Source of the DNA: Streptomyces tanashiensis
Lineage (GTDB): Bacteria > Actinomycetota > Actinomycetes > Streptomycetales > Streptomycetaceae
Direction: 5' to 3'
Length of the DNA stretch: 64,000 nucleotides
Assembly: GCF_014648895.1 (NCBI RefSeq)
Contig: NZ_BMRZ01000004.1
Location: forward strand, 310,001-374,000
The notes below the pieces were generated by a model. The model had not been told where the DNA came from. It saw only the letters and a list, made by a program, of their open reading frames with translations, and searched no databases. The position numbers and the translations under genes were made by a program. This document shows, in pieces, positions 52,657-61,730 of this stretch. The number at the start of each line of letters is the position of its first letter. The stretch's first letter is position 1.

Positions 52657-53166
52657 ATGCCGATCGTCGTCGTCGCGCAGGAGAAGACACTCGCCGCCCT
52701 GACCACACGGCTCCTGAAGACCAGAACGCCCAAGGCCGTGAAGGAGAAGGCCGCGCAGGCGATCCGCGAGGCCAATCCGGGCCTCGACCTCGTCCACCTG
52801 CGACCCGGGATGGTCGTCGTCGTGCCGCGGCTGGCGGACCTGCGGGGCGGCGATCACGACGACCTGGTCGACGAGAGCCTGGACCTCTTCCTCGCGCAGG
52901 TCAGAGGAGAGGTCGACGCCCTCCTCGAAGTCGCCGACGCGGCCCTGAAGGACGAGAAGGCCGAACTCGAGCAGATGGCCAAGGTTCTCGACGTCATGGA
53001 AGTCCAGCAAGCGGCCCAGAACGACCCCCTGCTCCAGGAGAACCTGCAGCTTCTGCGCAGTTCCATCGACGACGACGTGACGGCCGCCGGCGACAACACC
53101 GACATCCTGCTCAACGGCATCGAGCAGTGGTACACCGACATCGACGACCTGAGCACGCTGTGGTGA
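52657..53166 (+). CDS. Small CIS-locus protein with LysM-like start and coiled coil
   Basis: 169 residues. The first 60 resemble a LysM-like module (AIREANPGLDLVHLRPGMVVVVPRL). The rest is Asp/Glu/Leu-rich helix, probably coiled coil (FLAQVRGEVDALLEVADAALKDEKAELEQM). It is too short for a tape measure. 86 bp after the beta-helix gene with GGAAGGA upstream of the ATG, and 7 bp before the cap gene. Role unknown; possibly a tube-internal or cap accessory protein. Confidence 0.65.
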   Translation: MPIVVVAQEKTLAALTTRLLKTRTPKAVKEKAAQAIREANPGLDLVHLRPGMVVVVPRLADLRGGDHDDLVDESLDLFLAQVRGEVDALLEVADAALKDEKAELEQMAKVLDVMEVQQAAQNDPLLQENLQLLRSSIDDDVTAAGDNTDILLNGIEQWYTDIDDLSTLW

Positions 53167-53173
53167 GGATCCG

Positions 53174-54421
53174 ATGAGCAACCCCCTGGCCGTACCGGCC
53201 GTCACCGCCGCCCTCACCACCCTCGTGCAGAACGCCGTGAACGGGCTCGGGATCAACCCCGGCCCGATCGTCGCCCCCGGTCCCCTCGACAACACGGGGG
53301 ACCACGCCCGCGTCGGCGTCCACCTGTACCGCGTCTCGCGCAACCCCACCCTGTCCCTCGCCGACCTCCCCACCCGCTCGTCCTCCGGACAGCTGCGGGA
53401 GAAACCGAGAGCGGCGCTCGACCTGCACTACCTCTTCACCTTCCGCGGCACCAACGAATGGGAGACGCAGCAGCTCCTGGCCAGGACCGCGGCCGCGCTG
53501 CACACCGTCCCCCACGTCACCGCCGCCCTCCTCGCCGACGCGGAGACCGCCCACCCCGAGATCGCGGACAACGACCTGGCACAGGCCGACGAGCCCGTCC
53601 GCGTCACGCCCGAGGTGCTCTCGACCGACGAACTGACCCGACTGTGGGCCCTGTTCCCGCCCGCCACCTTCACGGTGACGCTCGCCGTCACCGCCGGCCC
53701 CGTCCTCGTGGACGGCGACGGAGACCCCGGCGCGGTGCTCCCCGTCCGCACCCTCCTCGCCGGTGCGACACCCTTCACACCCCCGAGGCTGGACGGCGCC
53801 GCCGGACCCGACGGCAGAGGGGCTCCCGTCCGGGCGGCCGACCCGATGCCCGCTCTCCATCTGTACGGCCACGCCCTCTCCGCCCGGGAGGGCGAGCTCA
53901 GCGAAGTGCTGGTCGACGGCGCCCCCGTCACCGGGGTGACCGCCGCGGACGACACGCACCTCGTCCTGGCCTCCCCGGCGCTCGCGCCCGGCCGGCGGCG
54001 GATCTCCGTCCGCCGGAGCGGGCCGCCGCCGCACCCCACCCTCTCGGCGACCCGCCCCGCGCAGGTCAGCGCGCCCGTCGTCGTCCTCGTGGTCCCCACC
54101 CTCGGCACGGTCGTCGCCACCACCAGCACCGGGCACCAGCCCGGACTGCGCACGGGCACCGTCACCGCCGCCGTCACCCCGCCGGTCGGACACGGCAACC
54201 GGGTGCGGCTGCTGCTCGACGCCACGGCACCCGGGTCCGCGGTGTCGCTCGCCCTCACGGTCGACCTGCCCGCGGCGAATCCGCCCACGGCGCAGGTGGA
54301 CTTCACGGTGACCGACGCCCCCGCGGGCCCGTACCGCGTCACCCTCGAGGTCGACGGCGCACGCAGCCTCCCGGCCCTCGACGCCAACGGCCTGTACGTC
54401 CCCACGGTGGTGACCCTGTGA
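53174..54421 (+). CDS. cis16: CIS tail-terminator cap, DUF4255/Pvc16-like with IPT-like domains
   Basis: 415 residues. Residues 1-180 match the Pvc16/DUF4255 N-terminal domain: VTAALTTLVQNAVNGLG, VGVHLYRVSRNP, DLHYLFTFRGTNEWETQQLLARTAAALH. The C-terminal half has beta-sandwich repeats of IPT/TIG type (LYGHALSAREGELSEVLVDG). The cap closes the tube and sheath at the distal end. The stop overlaps the ATPase start. Confidence 0.9.
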   Translation: MSNPLAVPAVTAALTTLVQNAVNGLGINPGPIVAPGPLDNTGDHARVGVHLYRVSRNPTLSLADLPTRSSSGQLREKPRAALDLHYLFTFRGTNEWETQQLLARTAAALHTVPHVTAALLADAETAHPEIADNDLAQADEPVRVTPEVLSTDELTRLWALFPPATFTVTLAVTAGPVLVDGDGDPGAVLPVRTLLAGATPFTPPRLDGAAGPDGRGAPVRAADPMPALHLYGHALSAREGELSEVLVDGAPVTGVTAADDTHLVLASPALAPGRRRISVRRSGPPPHPTLSATRPAQVSAPVVVLVVPTLGTVVATTSTGHQPGLRTGTVTAAVTPPVGHGNRVRLLLDATAPGSAVSLALTVDLPAANPPTAQVDFTVTDAPAGPYRVTLEVDGARSLPALDANGLYVPTVVTL

Positions 54422-56433
54422 CCCTCTCCGACACCCAGCCCCGCCTCGACGACGCCGACCGCGAGCGCGTCTGGGCCCGCGACAACCAGCGGCATCTCGC
54501 CCTGGCCGCGGCCGCCGCCGCGGCCCGTCTCGACGCCCGCCCGGACGAGGCGGACGAACCGGCCCGCGCCGCCGAACTGCTGGCCGCCGAGGTCCACAGG
54601 ACCACGGGCCTGCCCCCGGCCCTCGACCGGCTCTGCAGCCTGTTCACCCTCACCGCGTTCGAACGGGACCTGCTCGTCGCGGTCGCCGCCCCCGAACTGG
54701 GCCTGCCCACGGCGACAGGCCCCGTCACCTTCGCCCGCGCCCTGGCCGCACTGCCGGACGCGCACTGGAGCGCCCTGCTGCCCGACGCCCCGCTGCGGGG
54801 CTGGCGCCTGCTCGACGTCCCGGCACAGCTGCCGCCCACCGAGTTCGGCGGCCTCTCGCAGCTCCCCCTCGCCGTCGACGAGCGCATCCTGCACGCCCTC
54901 CTCGGCGCCGACACGACGGACGACCGCCTGGCCGGGCGCGCCCGCCTCGTCGCCCCGGTGTGCCGCCTGGCACCCGGCCAGGGCCCCGTCGTCGCCTCCC
55001 TGGCCGCGCTGGTCCGCCCCGCCCCCGGCACCGAAGGCTGTCTGCTCACCGGGGAGGACCGGCTGACCCGTCGCCAGGCGGTCGTCGACGCCGCCCGGCG
55101 GATCGGCCTCACCGTGCTCGCCGTCGACGGCCTCGACCTGCCCGACACCGCCCCGGCCATGGACACCCTGGCGCGCCTGCTCGCCCGGGAGGCGGGGCTC
55201 GGGCTGCGGCTGCTGCTCGTGGAGGGAACGGCCGCATCCCTGCCGCGCTGTGTGCGGCTGCTGGCCGCCGGAGCGCCGCTCGGCGTGTCCGCCGTCCTGT
55301 CGGCGGACGAAGCACCCCCCGGCAGCGAGCTTCCGGTGCTGCGGCTGCCGCCCGCGTCGGCGGGCGAACGACGGGACCTGTTCGCCGCGGCCCTGCGCGA
55401 GGCGCGCCTGACCGAGGACCCGGCCGAACTCGCCGAACGCCATCCGCTCACCCCGGCGGGCATCACGCTGGCCGTGGAGCGCACCGGCCGGCTCGCCGCC
55501 GCCCCCGGGCACGGGGACGCGGGGGAGGCGGGGGACACCCGCGCACGGGCCACGGGTCCGGAGGCCGCCGGCGTTCCGGCCGCGGATGTCGCGGCGGCCT
55601 GCCGGGCCGTCGCCGAGCGCCCGCTGCACGGCCTCGCGACGGTACGCCGCCCGGCGGCCGGGCTCGACGACCTGGTCCTGCCCGACCAGGCGAACCGTTC
55701 CCTGCGGGCCCTGCTCGCGCACGTGCGGCGGCGCCGCCGGGTGCACGGCGAATGGGGGTACGCCGAGCGCGGCCGCGGCCTCGCCGTCACCGCCCTGTTC
55801 GCGGGCCCGAGCGGCACCGGGAAGACCACGGCCGCCGAGGCGGTCGCCCACGAACTGGGCTTCGACGTGATCGCCGCGGACCTCAGCCAGGTGGTGAGCA
55901 AGTACATCGGCGAGACCGAGAAGCATCTCGCCCGGCTGTTCGACGCGGCCGAGACCGGGTCGGTGCTCCTCTTCGACGAGGGCGACGCCCTCTTCGCCAA
56001 GCGCACCCAGGTACGGGACAGCCGGGACCGCTACGCCAACCTGGAGGTGTCGTACCTGCTGCAACGCCTGGAGACCTTCCGCGGCATCGCGATCCTCACC
56101 ACGAACGCCCGCGAGGCGATCGACCCCGCCTTCGTCCGCCGCATGCGGTTCGTCGTGACCTTCCCGTTCCCGGACGCCGAACAGCGTGCCCTGCTGTGGG
56201 CCGGGGCGTTCCCTCCGGGCGTCCCCACCGAGGGGCTCGACCCCCGCCGCCTCGCCCAACTGGCCGTCAGCGGCGGCACCATCGCCCAGCTGGCCCTGCA
56301 CGCCGCCTTCCTCGCCGCCGACGAGGGCGTGCCCGTGGGCATGCGGCACGTGCTGGACGCCGCCAGGATCGAGAGCGACAAGCTCGAACGCCCGCTGGCC
56401 GCCAACGAGATCCGCGGCTGGGTCCCGTCATGA
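54418..56433 (+). CDS. cis15: CIS AAA+ ATPase (Cis15)
   Basis: 671 residues, GTG start. The N-terminal 380 residues are an Ala/Leu-rich regulatory region with a second, degenerate AAA part. The active AAA+ domain has Walker A GPSGTGKTT (Lys469), Walker B VLLFDEGD (Asp520, Glu521) and sensor 1 ILTTNARE. This is the FtsH-like ATPase present in every eCIS, thought to help assembly or cargo handling. It is followed immediately, by ATGA overlap, by the DUF4157 cargo candidate. Confidence 0.93.
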   Translation: MTLSDTQPRLDDADRERVWARDNQRHLALAAAAAAARLDARPDEADEPARAAELLAAEVHRTTGLPPALDRLCSLFTLTAFERDLLVAVAAPELGLPTATGPVTFARALAALPDAHWSALLPDAPLRGWRLLDVPAQLPPTEFGGLSQLPLAVDERILHALLGADTTDDRLAGRARLVAPVCRLAPGQGPVVASLAALVRPAPGTEGCLLTGEDRLTRRQAVVDAARRIGLTVLAVDGLDLPDTAPAMDTLARLLAREAGLGLRLLLVEGTAASLPRCVRLLAAGAPLGVSAVLSADEAPPGSELPVLRLPPASAGERRDLFAAALREARLTEDPAELAERHPLTPAGITLAVERTGRLAAAPGHGDAGEAGDTRARATGPEAAGVPAADVAAACRAVAERPLHGLATVRRPAAGLDDLVLPDQANRSLRALLAHVRRRRRVHGEWGYAERGRGLAVTALFAGPSGTGKTTAAEAVAHELGFDVIAADLSQVVSKYIGETEKHLARLFDAAETGSVLLFDEGDALFAKRTQVRDSRDRYANLEVSYLLQRLETFRGIAILTTNAREAIDPAFVRRMRFVVTFPFPDAEQRALLWAGAFPPGVPTEGLDPRRLAQLAVSGGTIAQLALHAAFLAADEGVPVGMRHVLDAARIESDKLERPLAANEIRGWVPS

Positions 56434-59400
56434 CCGGCACGGCCGACAGCACGGCCGCCTCGGGGCTCCAGGGCGGGGGCGCGCCCCTGGAGCCTGGCGT
56501 GCGCGACCAGCTGTCCACCAGCTACGGCCACGACTTCGCCCCGGTACGGGTCCACGCCGGCCCCGCCGCGGACCGGGCCACCGCCGAACTCGGCGCCCTC
56601 GCCTACACCGTGGGCAACGACGTCGTCTTCTCGCACGGCGCCTACGATCCGCTGTCGCGCCGCGGCCGTGCCCTCATCGCGCACGAGCTGGCCCATGTCG
56701 CCCAGCACCGCGGGCATCCCTCGGCGCCCGGCTTCCTGCGGACACACCCCTCCGTGGCCCCGCCGGCCGCCGACGCACGCCTGGAAGGGCAGGCGCACAC
56801 GGCGTCGGCGTTCCACGCGCGCGGCGAGCCGCTGCCCGCCGGGTGGCGGTGGGAGCGGCCCGCCGGTCCCTTCCTCGGCCGTGCCGACATGAGCTGGACC
56901 AAGCTGGAGGCCAAGGACCAGTACACCGTCGACTACGCGGACGGGCAGCGCACCGTCACGGAGGAGCAGCGCTCTCCCGGAGACCCGGCCGGCATGGTCC
57001 GCGTCAACCTGGGCACCTTCGTCGTCCCGCAGAACAAGGGCCCGTGGAAGGAGACGTACGACGCCATCGCCAAGGCGAAGGGCCTGCAGGCGGTCGTCAA
57101 GATGTCCGGCAGCCACCCGAGCTCCGGCCTCTGGGAGAAGCGGGCACCCACGAAGGAGCTGCGCAATCTGTGGCTGCTGCGCGTGCAGTGGCCCAAGGAC
57201 CAGGCCGCCGCGTGGTGGAAGGACGCCGGCGGTGACGACCCCAGGAAGGGCGCGGAGTTCGATCCGTACGTCCACTCCACGCAGTCGCAGATCGATCACA
57301 TCGTCGAGCTCCAGCTCGGCGGCTCCAACGTGCCCGAGAACCTGGCCCCGCACGACGGTCCCGACAACGAGGACAGCGGACGCACCATCGCCCGTCACGT
57401 GCAGCAGGCGGCCTCCTCCGTCTCGGACGCCCTGCACGCCAAGGGACGCGAGCGGCCCGACCACGTCGTCCTGTGGTTCGGCAGCGCCGACCAGCCCAAG
57501 AAGTACACCGAGCTGAAGGCGGTGAACCCGCTCGATCCGCCCTTCGCGTCCCGCAAGGCGGCGTCCGCGCTCCAGGTGCACTTCACCGCCGAGGCCGATC
57601 TCAAGGCCGGCCGACGGCCCTCGGCGGACGATCTGAAGAAGTCCGCCGACGCCTGGGCCGCGTACAAGCGCTATCCGCTGGTCAGCGGCCCGGGCCGGCA
57701 GGAGCTGCGGGTGCCGGACAAGCCCGCGGGCGACGGCCAGGACGAGATCGAGGCCAGTGCCGTCCCGGAGAACCGTGCCGCGCGGGAACTGATCGCCGGC
57801 ATCACGCTGGAGAAGCTGAGGCGGCCCTCGTCGGGCAGGGGCGCGCACACGGTCACCGCGTGGATCGACTCCGACGCGCACCCGGTCCGGACGGGCACCC
57901 GGCTGCCCATCAGCATCCCGAAGGCGGAGGACAAGGAGCTCACCCTCGTCGTGAAGGACCCCTTCACGACCGGGTCCCTGTCGCTCCGCGGCGGGAAGCA
58001 GGAGGTCCGCTTCCTGTACCCGTACCTGTCCACCGGCCGGCTCACCCTGTCCTCGACGGAGCAGGGACTCGAAGGCCACGGAACCCTCACCCCCAGCGTG
58101 CCCCTGCTGTCCCGCGTGCCGATCACCGTGGACTGGGACCGCAACGGCTTCCGGGGCTCCGCGCAGGCGCCCGCGGACAAGCTGTCGCTGCCGCCGTTCA
58201 AGGTCACCGAGGCCGCCCTCGCGCTGAGCATCGCACCGCAGCTCCAGGTCGGCGGCCATGTGGCCTTCGCCCTCGGCTCGTGGGTCACCGGCCGGGTCGA
58301 CGCGGGGGTGGACGCGCAGGGGATGTTCGCCAAGGGCCGCCTCGTCGGACGTGTCCCCGGTCTCGACGAGGCGACCGGCGACGTGGAGTACCGGCCCGCC
58401 ACCGGACTCACCGGCTTCTTCGTCGCCCGCGCCTCGAAGCCCTCCGGGCTCGTGCGCGGCGGCGAGGTGCGGCTCGACGTCGCCGGCACGGCGTGGCGGG
58501 TCGGCGGCCGGATCGACCTGATGCTGCCCGGGGACAGCTCGGCCCAGCTGACCGTCCACAGGTCCGGGGACCGGATCGTCTACGGCGGCAAGGCCCCCCT
58601 GAAGGTCCCCGGCCTGCGGCCGGTGGACGTCGCGGTGACCTACGACGGCGAGCGCGTGACGGGAACGGCCCGCACGACGTTCTCCCTGCTCGGTGCCGAG
58701 GGCGAGATCGCCCTGCGCTACCGCGACGGGGTCTTCGGCGGGGACGGGTCCGTCGAGCTCAGGCGGGGACGGTTCGCCGGGCGGCTCGACGCGCACCTCG
58801 ACGAGGACGGCCGGATCACCGGCCGCGGCACCGGCAGTCTGACGATCCGGCCGGGGCTCGTCGGAACCGTCGGCGTCGAGTACGGCCGGGACCGCAAGCT
58901 CCGCGTCTCCGGCGAGCTGCGCTTCCCCCCGTACCGCTTCCTCGAACCCCGGGGCGCCCGTCACGAGTTGTTCCGCCACAGCCTGCCCGACATCCCGATC
59001 TTCGCGATCCCCCTCGGCATCGGGTCGGTCGGCCTGGTCGCCCGCATCGGCGGCGGCCTGGCCGTGTTCTACCGGTTCGGGCCGGGCGAGATCCGGGACA
59101 TGGTCATCCGTGGCGCGTTCAACCCCCTCGAAGAGGACATGAACGCCGAACTGGCGGCGGAGGCCCGCCTCGTGCTGCCGGCCGAAGCCGGTCTGGAGAT
59201 GTTCGTGCGGGCCGGGATCGGCGCGTCCGTGGCCATCGCCAGCGCCACCGGCGGCATCACCCTCACCGGCGGCGTCCTGCTGCGCGGCGGCCTGGACGCC
59301 GCCGCCAAGCTCGCCTACACCAAGGGGGTCCTCAGCTTCGACACCCTGGCCAGGATCAGCGTGCAGCCCGTCCTGACCCTGCGCATCGAGGCGGACATCC

Positions 59401-59627
59401 TGATCGAGGCCGCCGTCGGCGGGTCCTGGCGCTTCCCCTACGAGCTGGCGTCCTACTCGTACGCCACAGGCCTGGAGTTCGGTCTGGTCGCCCCGTTCCA
59501 CTACCAGTCCGACCAGCCGCTCCGGCTGCCCGAGGCGCGGGACATCCAGTGGATCGTCCCGCAGATCGACGTCGCCGCGCTCGCGAACCGGGTGGCGGGC
59601 CAGGTCCGCTCCGGGCTCGGGTTCTGA
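56430..59627 (+). CDS. DUF4157-domain CIS cargo candidate with HNH-like motif
   Basis: 1065 residues. The DUF4157 domain (about 25-105) carries HELAH at His85/Glu86/His89, the HExxH-like motif of this eCIS-linked family (LIAHELAHVAQH). Residues about 285-310 contain DHIVELQLGGSNVPENLAPH, with the DH...GGSN...NL spacing of HNH nucleases, led by Asp289-His290. The C-terminal half (about 480-1065) is a long series of beta-strand repeats with Gly turns, resembling AsmA or beta-barrel proteins. It is the last gene of the CIS operon and joined to the ATPase. DUF4157 proteins are known as eCIS-associated toxins; calling this a nuclease toxin is inference. Confidence 0.8.
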   Translation: MTGTADSTAASGLQGGGAPLEPGVRDQLSTSYGHDFAPVRVHAGPAADRATAELGALAYTVGNDVVFSHGAYDPLSRRGRALIAHELAHVAQHRGHPSAPGFLRTHPSVAPPAADARLEGQAHTASAFHARGEPLPAGWRWERPAGPFLGRADMSWTKLEAKDQYTVDYADGQRTVTEEQRSPGDPAGMVRVNLGTFVVPQNKGPWKETYDAIAKAKGLQAVVKMSGSHPSSGLWEKRAPTKELRNLWLLRVQWPKDQAAAWWKDAGGDDPRKGAEFDPYVHSTQSQIDHIVELQLGGSNVPENLAPHDGPDNEDSGRTIARHVQQAASSVSDALHAKGRERPDHVVLWFGSADQPKKYTELKAVNPLDPPFASRKAASALQVHFTAEADLKAGRRPSADDLKKSADAWAAYKRYPLVSGPGRQELRVPDKPAGDGQDEIEASAVPENRAARELIAGITLEKLRRPSSGRGAHTVTAWIDSDAHPVRTGTRLPISIPKAEDKELTLVVKDPFTTGSLSLRGGKQEVRFLYPYLSTGRLTLSSTEQGLEGHGTLTPSVPLLSRVPITVDWDRNGFRGSAQAPADKLSLPPFKVTEAALALSIAPQLQVGGHVAFALGSWVTGRVDAGVDAQGMFAKGRLVGRVPGLDEATGDVEYRPATGLTGFFVARASKPSGLVRGGEVRLDVAGTAWRVGGRIDLMLPGDSSAQLTVHRSGDRIVYGGKAPLKVPGLRPVDVAVTYDGERVTGTARTTFSLLGAEGEIALRYRDGVFGGDGSVELRRGRFAGRLDAHLDEDGRITGRGTGSLTIRPGLVGTVGVEYGRDRKLRVSGELRFPPYRFLEPRGARHELFRHSLPDIPIFAIPLGIGSVGLVARIGGGLAVFYRFGPGEIRDMVIRGAFNPLEEDMNAELAAEARLVLPAEAGLEMFVRAGIGASVAIASATGGITLTGGVLLRGGLDAAAKLAYTKGVLSFDTLARISVQPVLTLRIEADILIEAAVGGSWRFPYELASYSYATGLEFGLVAPFHYQSDQPLRLPEARDIQWIVPQIDVAALANRVAGQVRSGLGF

Positions 59628-59667
59628 ACCGGGGCGGGGCCTCCCGGCGACGGGGGACGCCTGCGGC

Positions 59668-60468
59668 TCACTCGGTGAAGGAGCCGTGCCGTCCCGCCCC
59701 GGCGGCGAAGCGCGCGGCGCCCGAGAGGGTCTCGCCCGCCGACAGCGGCACCATGCCGTGCCGCAGCTCGGCGGCCAGGGCCTCGGCCTCGGGCAGGCCG
59801 TGCTGCTCCCGTACGGAGAGACGGTCGTGGCGCAGGCACAGCTGGGGGAAGCCGGCGATCTCCCGGGCGAGTTCCTCCGCCGCGGCCCGGGCCCGGCCGG
59901 GCGGGACGAGACGGTTGGCGAGCCCGATCGCGTACGCCTCGGGCGCCGGGACCGGGCGGCCGGTCAGGATCAGGTCCATCGCGCGGCTCTCGCCGATCAG
60001 CCGGGGAAGGCGGACCGTGCCGCCGTCGATCAGGGGCACGCCCCACCGGCGGCAGAACACCCCGAGGACCGCGTCCTCCTCGACCACGCGCAGGTCGCAC
60101 CAGAGGGCCAGTTCGAGTCCGCCGGCCACGGCATGGCCGCTGACGGCCGCGACGACCGGCTTGGTCAGCTCCAGCCGGGTCGGCCCCATCGGGCCGTCTC
60201 CGTCGGGCGCCACCCGGTTGCCGCGCCCGGTACCGACGGCCTTGAGGTCGGCGCCCGCGCAGAACGTCCCGCCCTCGCCCCACAGCACCGCGACCGAGGC
60301 CTCCTCGTCGGCCTCGAACGCGCGGAAGGCGTCGGCCAGTCGGCGGGCCGTCGGCCCGTCCACGGCATTGCGGGCGGCGGGCCGCGACAGGATCACCGTG
60401 GTCACGGGCCCGTCGCGCTCGACGCGTACCGCGTCCCGCTCCGCCGGTGTCGCTGCTGCATCGGTCAT
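59668..60468 (-). CDS. Enoyl-CoA hydratase/isomerase
   Basis: 266 residues, crotonase family. Oxyanion-hole segments FCAGADLKAVG and SGHAVAGGLELALWCDL, then GVPLIDGGTVRLPRLIG. Usual full length. It hydrates or isomerises enoyl-CoA thioesters, cytoplasmic; the acyl substrate is unknown. Convergent to the CIS operon, with 40 bp between stops and only a weak hairpin in between. The next gene on the same strand (VOC protein) lies 85 bp upstream. Confidence 0.88.
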   Translation of the reverse strand: MTDAAATPAERDAVRVERDGPVTTVILSRPAARNAVDGPTARRLADAFRAFEADEEASVAVLWGEGGTFCAGADLKAVGTGRGNRVAPDGDGPMGPTRLELTKPVVAAVSGHAVAGGLELALWCDLRVVEEDAVLGVFCRRWGVPLIDGGTVRLPRLIGESRAMDLILTGRPVPAPEAYAIGLANRLVPPGRARAAAEELAREIAGFPQLCLRHDRLSVREQHGLPEAEALAAELRHGMVPLSAGETLSGAARFAAGAGRHGSFTE

Positions 60469-60553
60469 GGGGGCATTCTCACGGGGCGGTGGCCCGGTTT
60501 CCAGACCGGGAACCGGCCGACCGGCCCCGTGCGCGCCGCTCCGTACCGGCCGC

Positions 60554-61351
60554 TCAGCCCGCGGGCGGGGTCAGGACCACGAAGTCGGCGTTCGACGGGT
60601 CGAGGCAGACCGCGAGCCGGCCGACCCCCTCCATGTCCACCGGTCCCATCTGCACGCTTCCGCCGCTCCGGGTGACCTCGGCGACCGTGGCGTCGCAGTC
60701 GGCGACGGCGAAGACGGGGTGCCAGTACGGCCGTCCGCCGGCGACGTCGAGGTCCGCCGCGGACAGCTGCATGAGTCCGCCGTGCATGCGCTCGTCGGGC
60801 AGCCCCGCGGGCGTGATCAGGCTGTACGTGCCCGCGTCGTCGGGGAGTTCCATGTCGCCGAACCGCCAGCCGAGGACCTCGCCGTAGAACGCCTTCGCGG
60901 CGGCCGCGTCGGTCGTGTACAGCTCGGTCCAGCTCAGTGAACCCGGCTCGTCCATCAGCTCGGCGCCCTTGAGGTCGCCCGACTGCCAGACGGCGAACTG
61001 TCCCCCCAGCGGGTCGCTGTACTGGGCCATCCGGCCCTGCTCGCCGAAGCTCCTCGGTGCCACCCGGACCGTGCCGCCCGCGCTCTCCACCGCCCGGGTC
61101 GTGGCGTCGGCGTCGGCGACGGTGTAGTAGATCATCCAGGCCGAGCGCGCGCCCGGCTCGGTCAGCCTGCCGAGCCCGGCGACGACCTTCCCGTCCTTCC
61201 GGAACATTCCGCCTTCCGTGTCCTCCCCCTCGCCCATCGGCTCGTACTCCCAGCCGAGCACGGCACCGTAGAAGGCGGCGGCCGCCGGCACGTCGGGGGC
61301 GCCGAGGTCGAGCCAGCAGGGCGAGCCCGGCACGAAGGCGGTGGTGAGCAT
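60554..61351 (-). CDS. Two-domain VOC (glyoxalase-like) protein
   Basis: 265 residues. Two vicinal-oxygen-chelate domains, each starting with a strand-helix of the type DVPAAAAFYGAVLGWEYE and AAAKAFYGEVLGWRFGD, and ending with a strand VAVWQ/VVLTP type. Proteins of this kind occur in Streptomyces as putative resistance or dioxygenase proteins; the metal ligands and function are not certain here. Start at the ATG at 61351 with GGAAGGGAA upstream. Confidence 0.85.
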   Translation of the reverse strand: MLTTAFVPGSPCWLDLGAPDVPAAAAFYGAVLGWEYEPMGEGEDTEGGMFRKDGKVVAGLGRLTEPGARSAWMIYYTVADADATTRAVESAGGTVRVAPRSFGEQGRMAQYSDPLGGQFAVWQSGDLKGAELMDEPGSLSWTELYTTDAAAAKAFYGEVLGWRFGDMELPDDAGTYSLITPAGLPDERMHGGLMQLSAADLDVAGGRPYWHPVFAVADCDATVAEVTRSGGSVQMGPVDMEGVGRLAVCLDPSNADFVVLTPPAG

Positions 61352-61496
61352 GGTGATTCCCTTCCGTGGATGCGGTCTGCCCTCAGCCTGGCACCGGACA
61401 CCGCCTCCTGCCCGTCGGCCGCTCCTCCGTCGCGCCGTTCCGCATTTCATCCGCCGTACATGGAACCGCGCTTTCGCACCTTCTATGGTCGTGGCC

Positions 61497-61583
61497 ATGG
61501 CAGCAGAGATGCTCACTGCGCGCCGCCACGTCGACCAGGGGCACGTGGCGAGCGCCCTGTGTACGGTCGCCCCGGCGCGCTGA
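61497..61583 (+). CDS. RRHVD-type leader peptide upstream of the sulfatase
   Basis: 28 residues from the ATG at 61497 (32 from 61485): it contains LTARRHVDQGHVASALC, then five residues to the stop. Streptomyces genomes carry short ORFs of this pattern (LxxRRHVDLxRxxSAxC), annotated as putative leader peptides and found in front of sulfur-related genes; the final Cys suggests cysteine-sensitive attenuation. Here the downstream gene is a sulfatase, 147 bp after the stop. That family context is from memory, not searched. The peptide is seen directly. Confidence 0.7.
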   Translation: MAAEMLTARRHVDQGHVASALCTVAPAR

Positions 61584-61590
61584 ACGCGCC
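61574..61590 (+). promoter_or_regulatory. Hairpin spanning the leader-peptide stop codon
   Basis: GGCGCG (61574-61579) pairs with CGCGCC (61585-61590) across a CTGAA loop that contains the leader TGA. A ribosome stalled near the leader Cys codon would change this structure, as in an attenuator. The stem is short; a C-rich run follows rather than T residues. Confidence 0.45.
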
Positions 61591-61730
61591 CTCCTCCCCC
61601 CACGGGATCCCCACCCGGCGCCCCCGCCCGACTCCCGTCCCTCCCCTTCCGCACCGCGGTCGACGGCATGTCCCCACGCCGTTCGTCCGCGGCGCCCTCC
61701 TGTGCCCACGCACCCAGAGGAATGGACATC

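Larger units (their letters stand above)
61352..61730. other. Intergenic region with leader peptide before the sulfatase
   Basis: This 379-bp gap is divergent between the VOC gene and the sulfatase. It contains the 28-codon leader ORF at 61497-61583 and the hairpin that spans its stop. From 61591 to 61710 it is C-rich without a coding frame. I see no typical -35/-10; a leaderless mRNA starting near the ATGs at 61485 or 61497 is possible, because no ribosome site precedes them. Confidence 0.5.

Noticed and set aside
34501..59627. Integrated prophage
   Set aside because: There is no capsid, portal, terminase, integrase or lysis gene; the AAA+ ATPase, DUF4255 cap and DUF4157 protein are eCIS marks.
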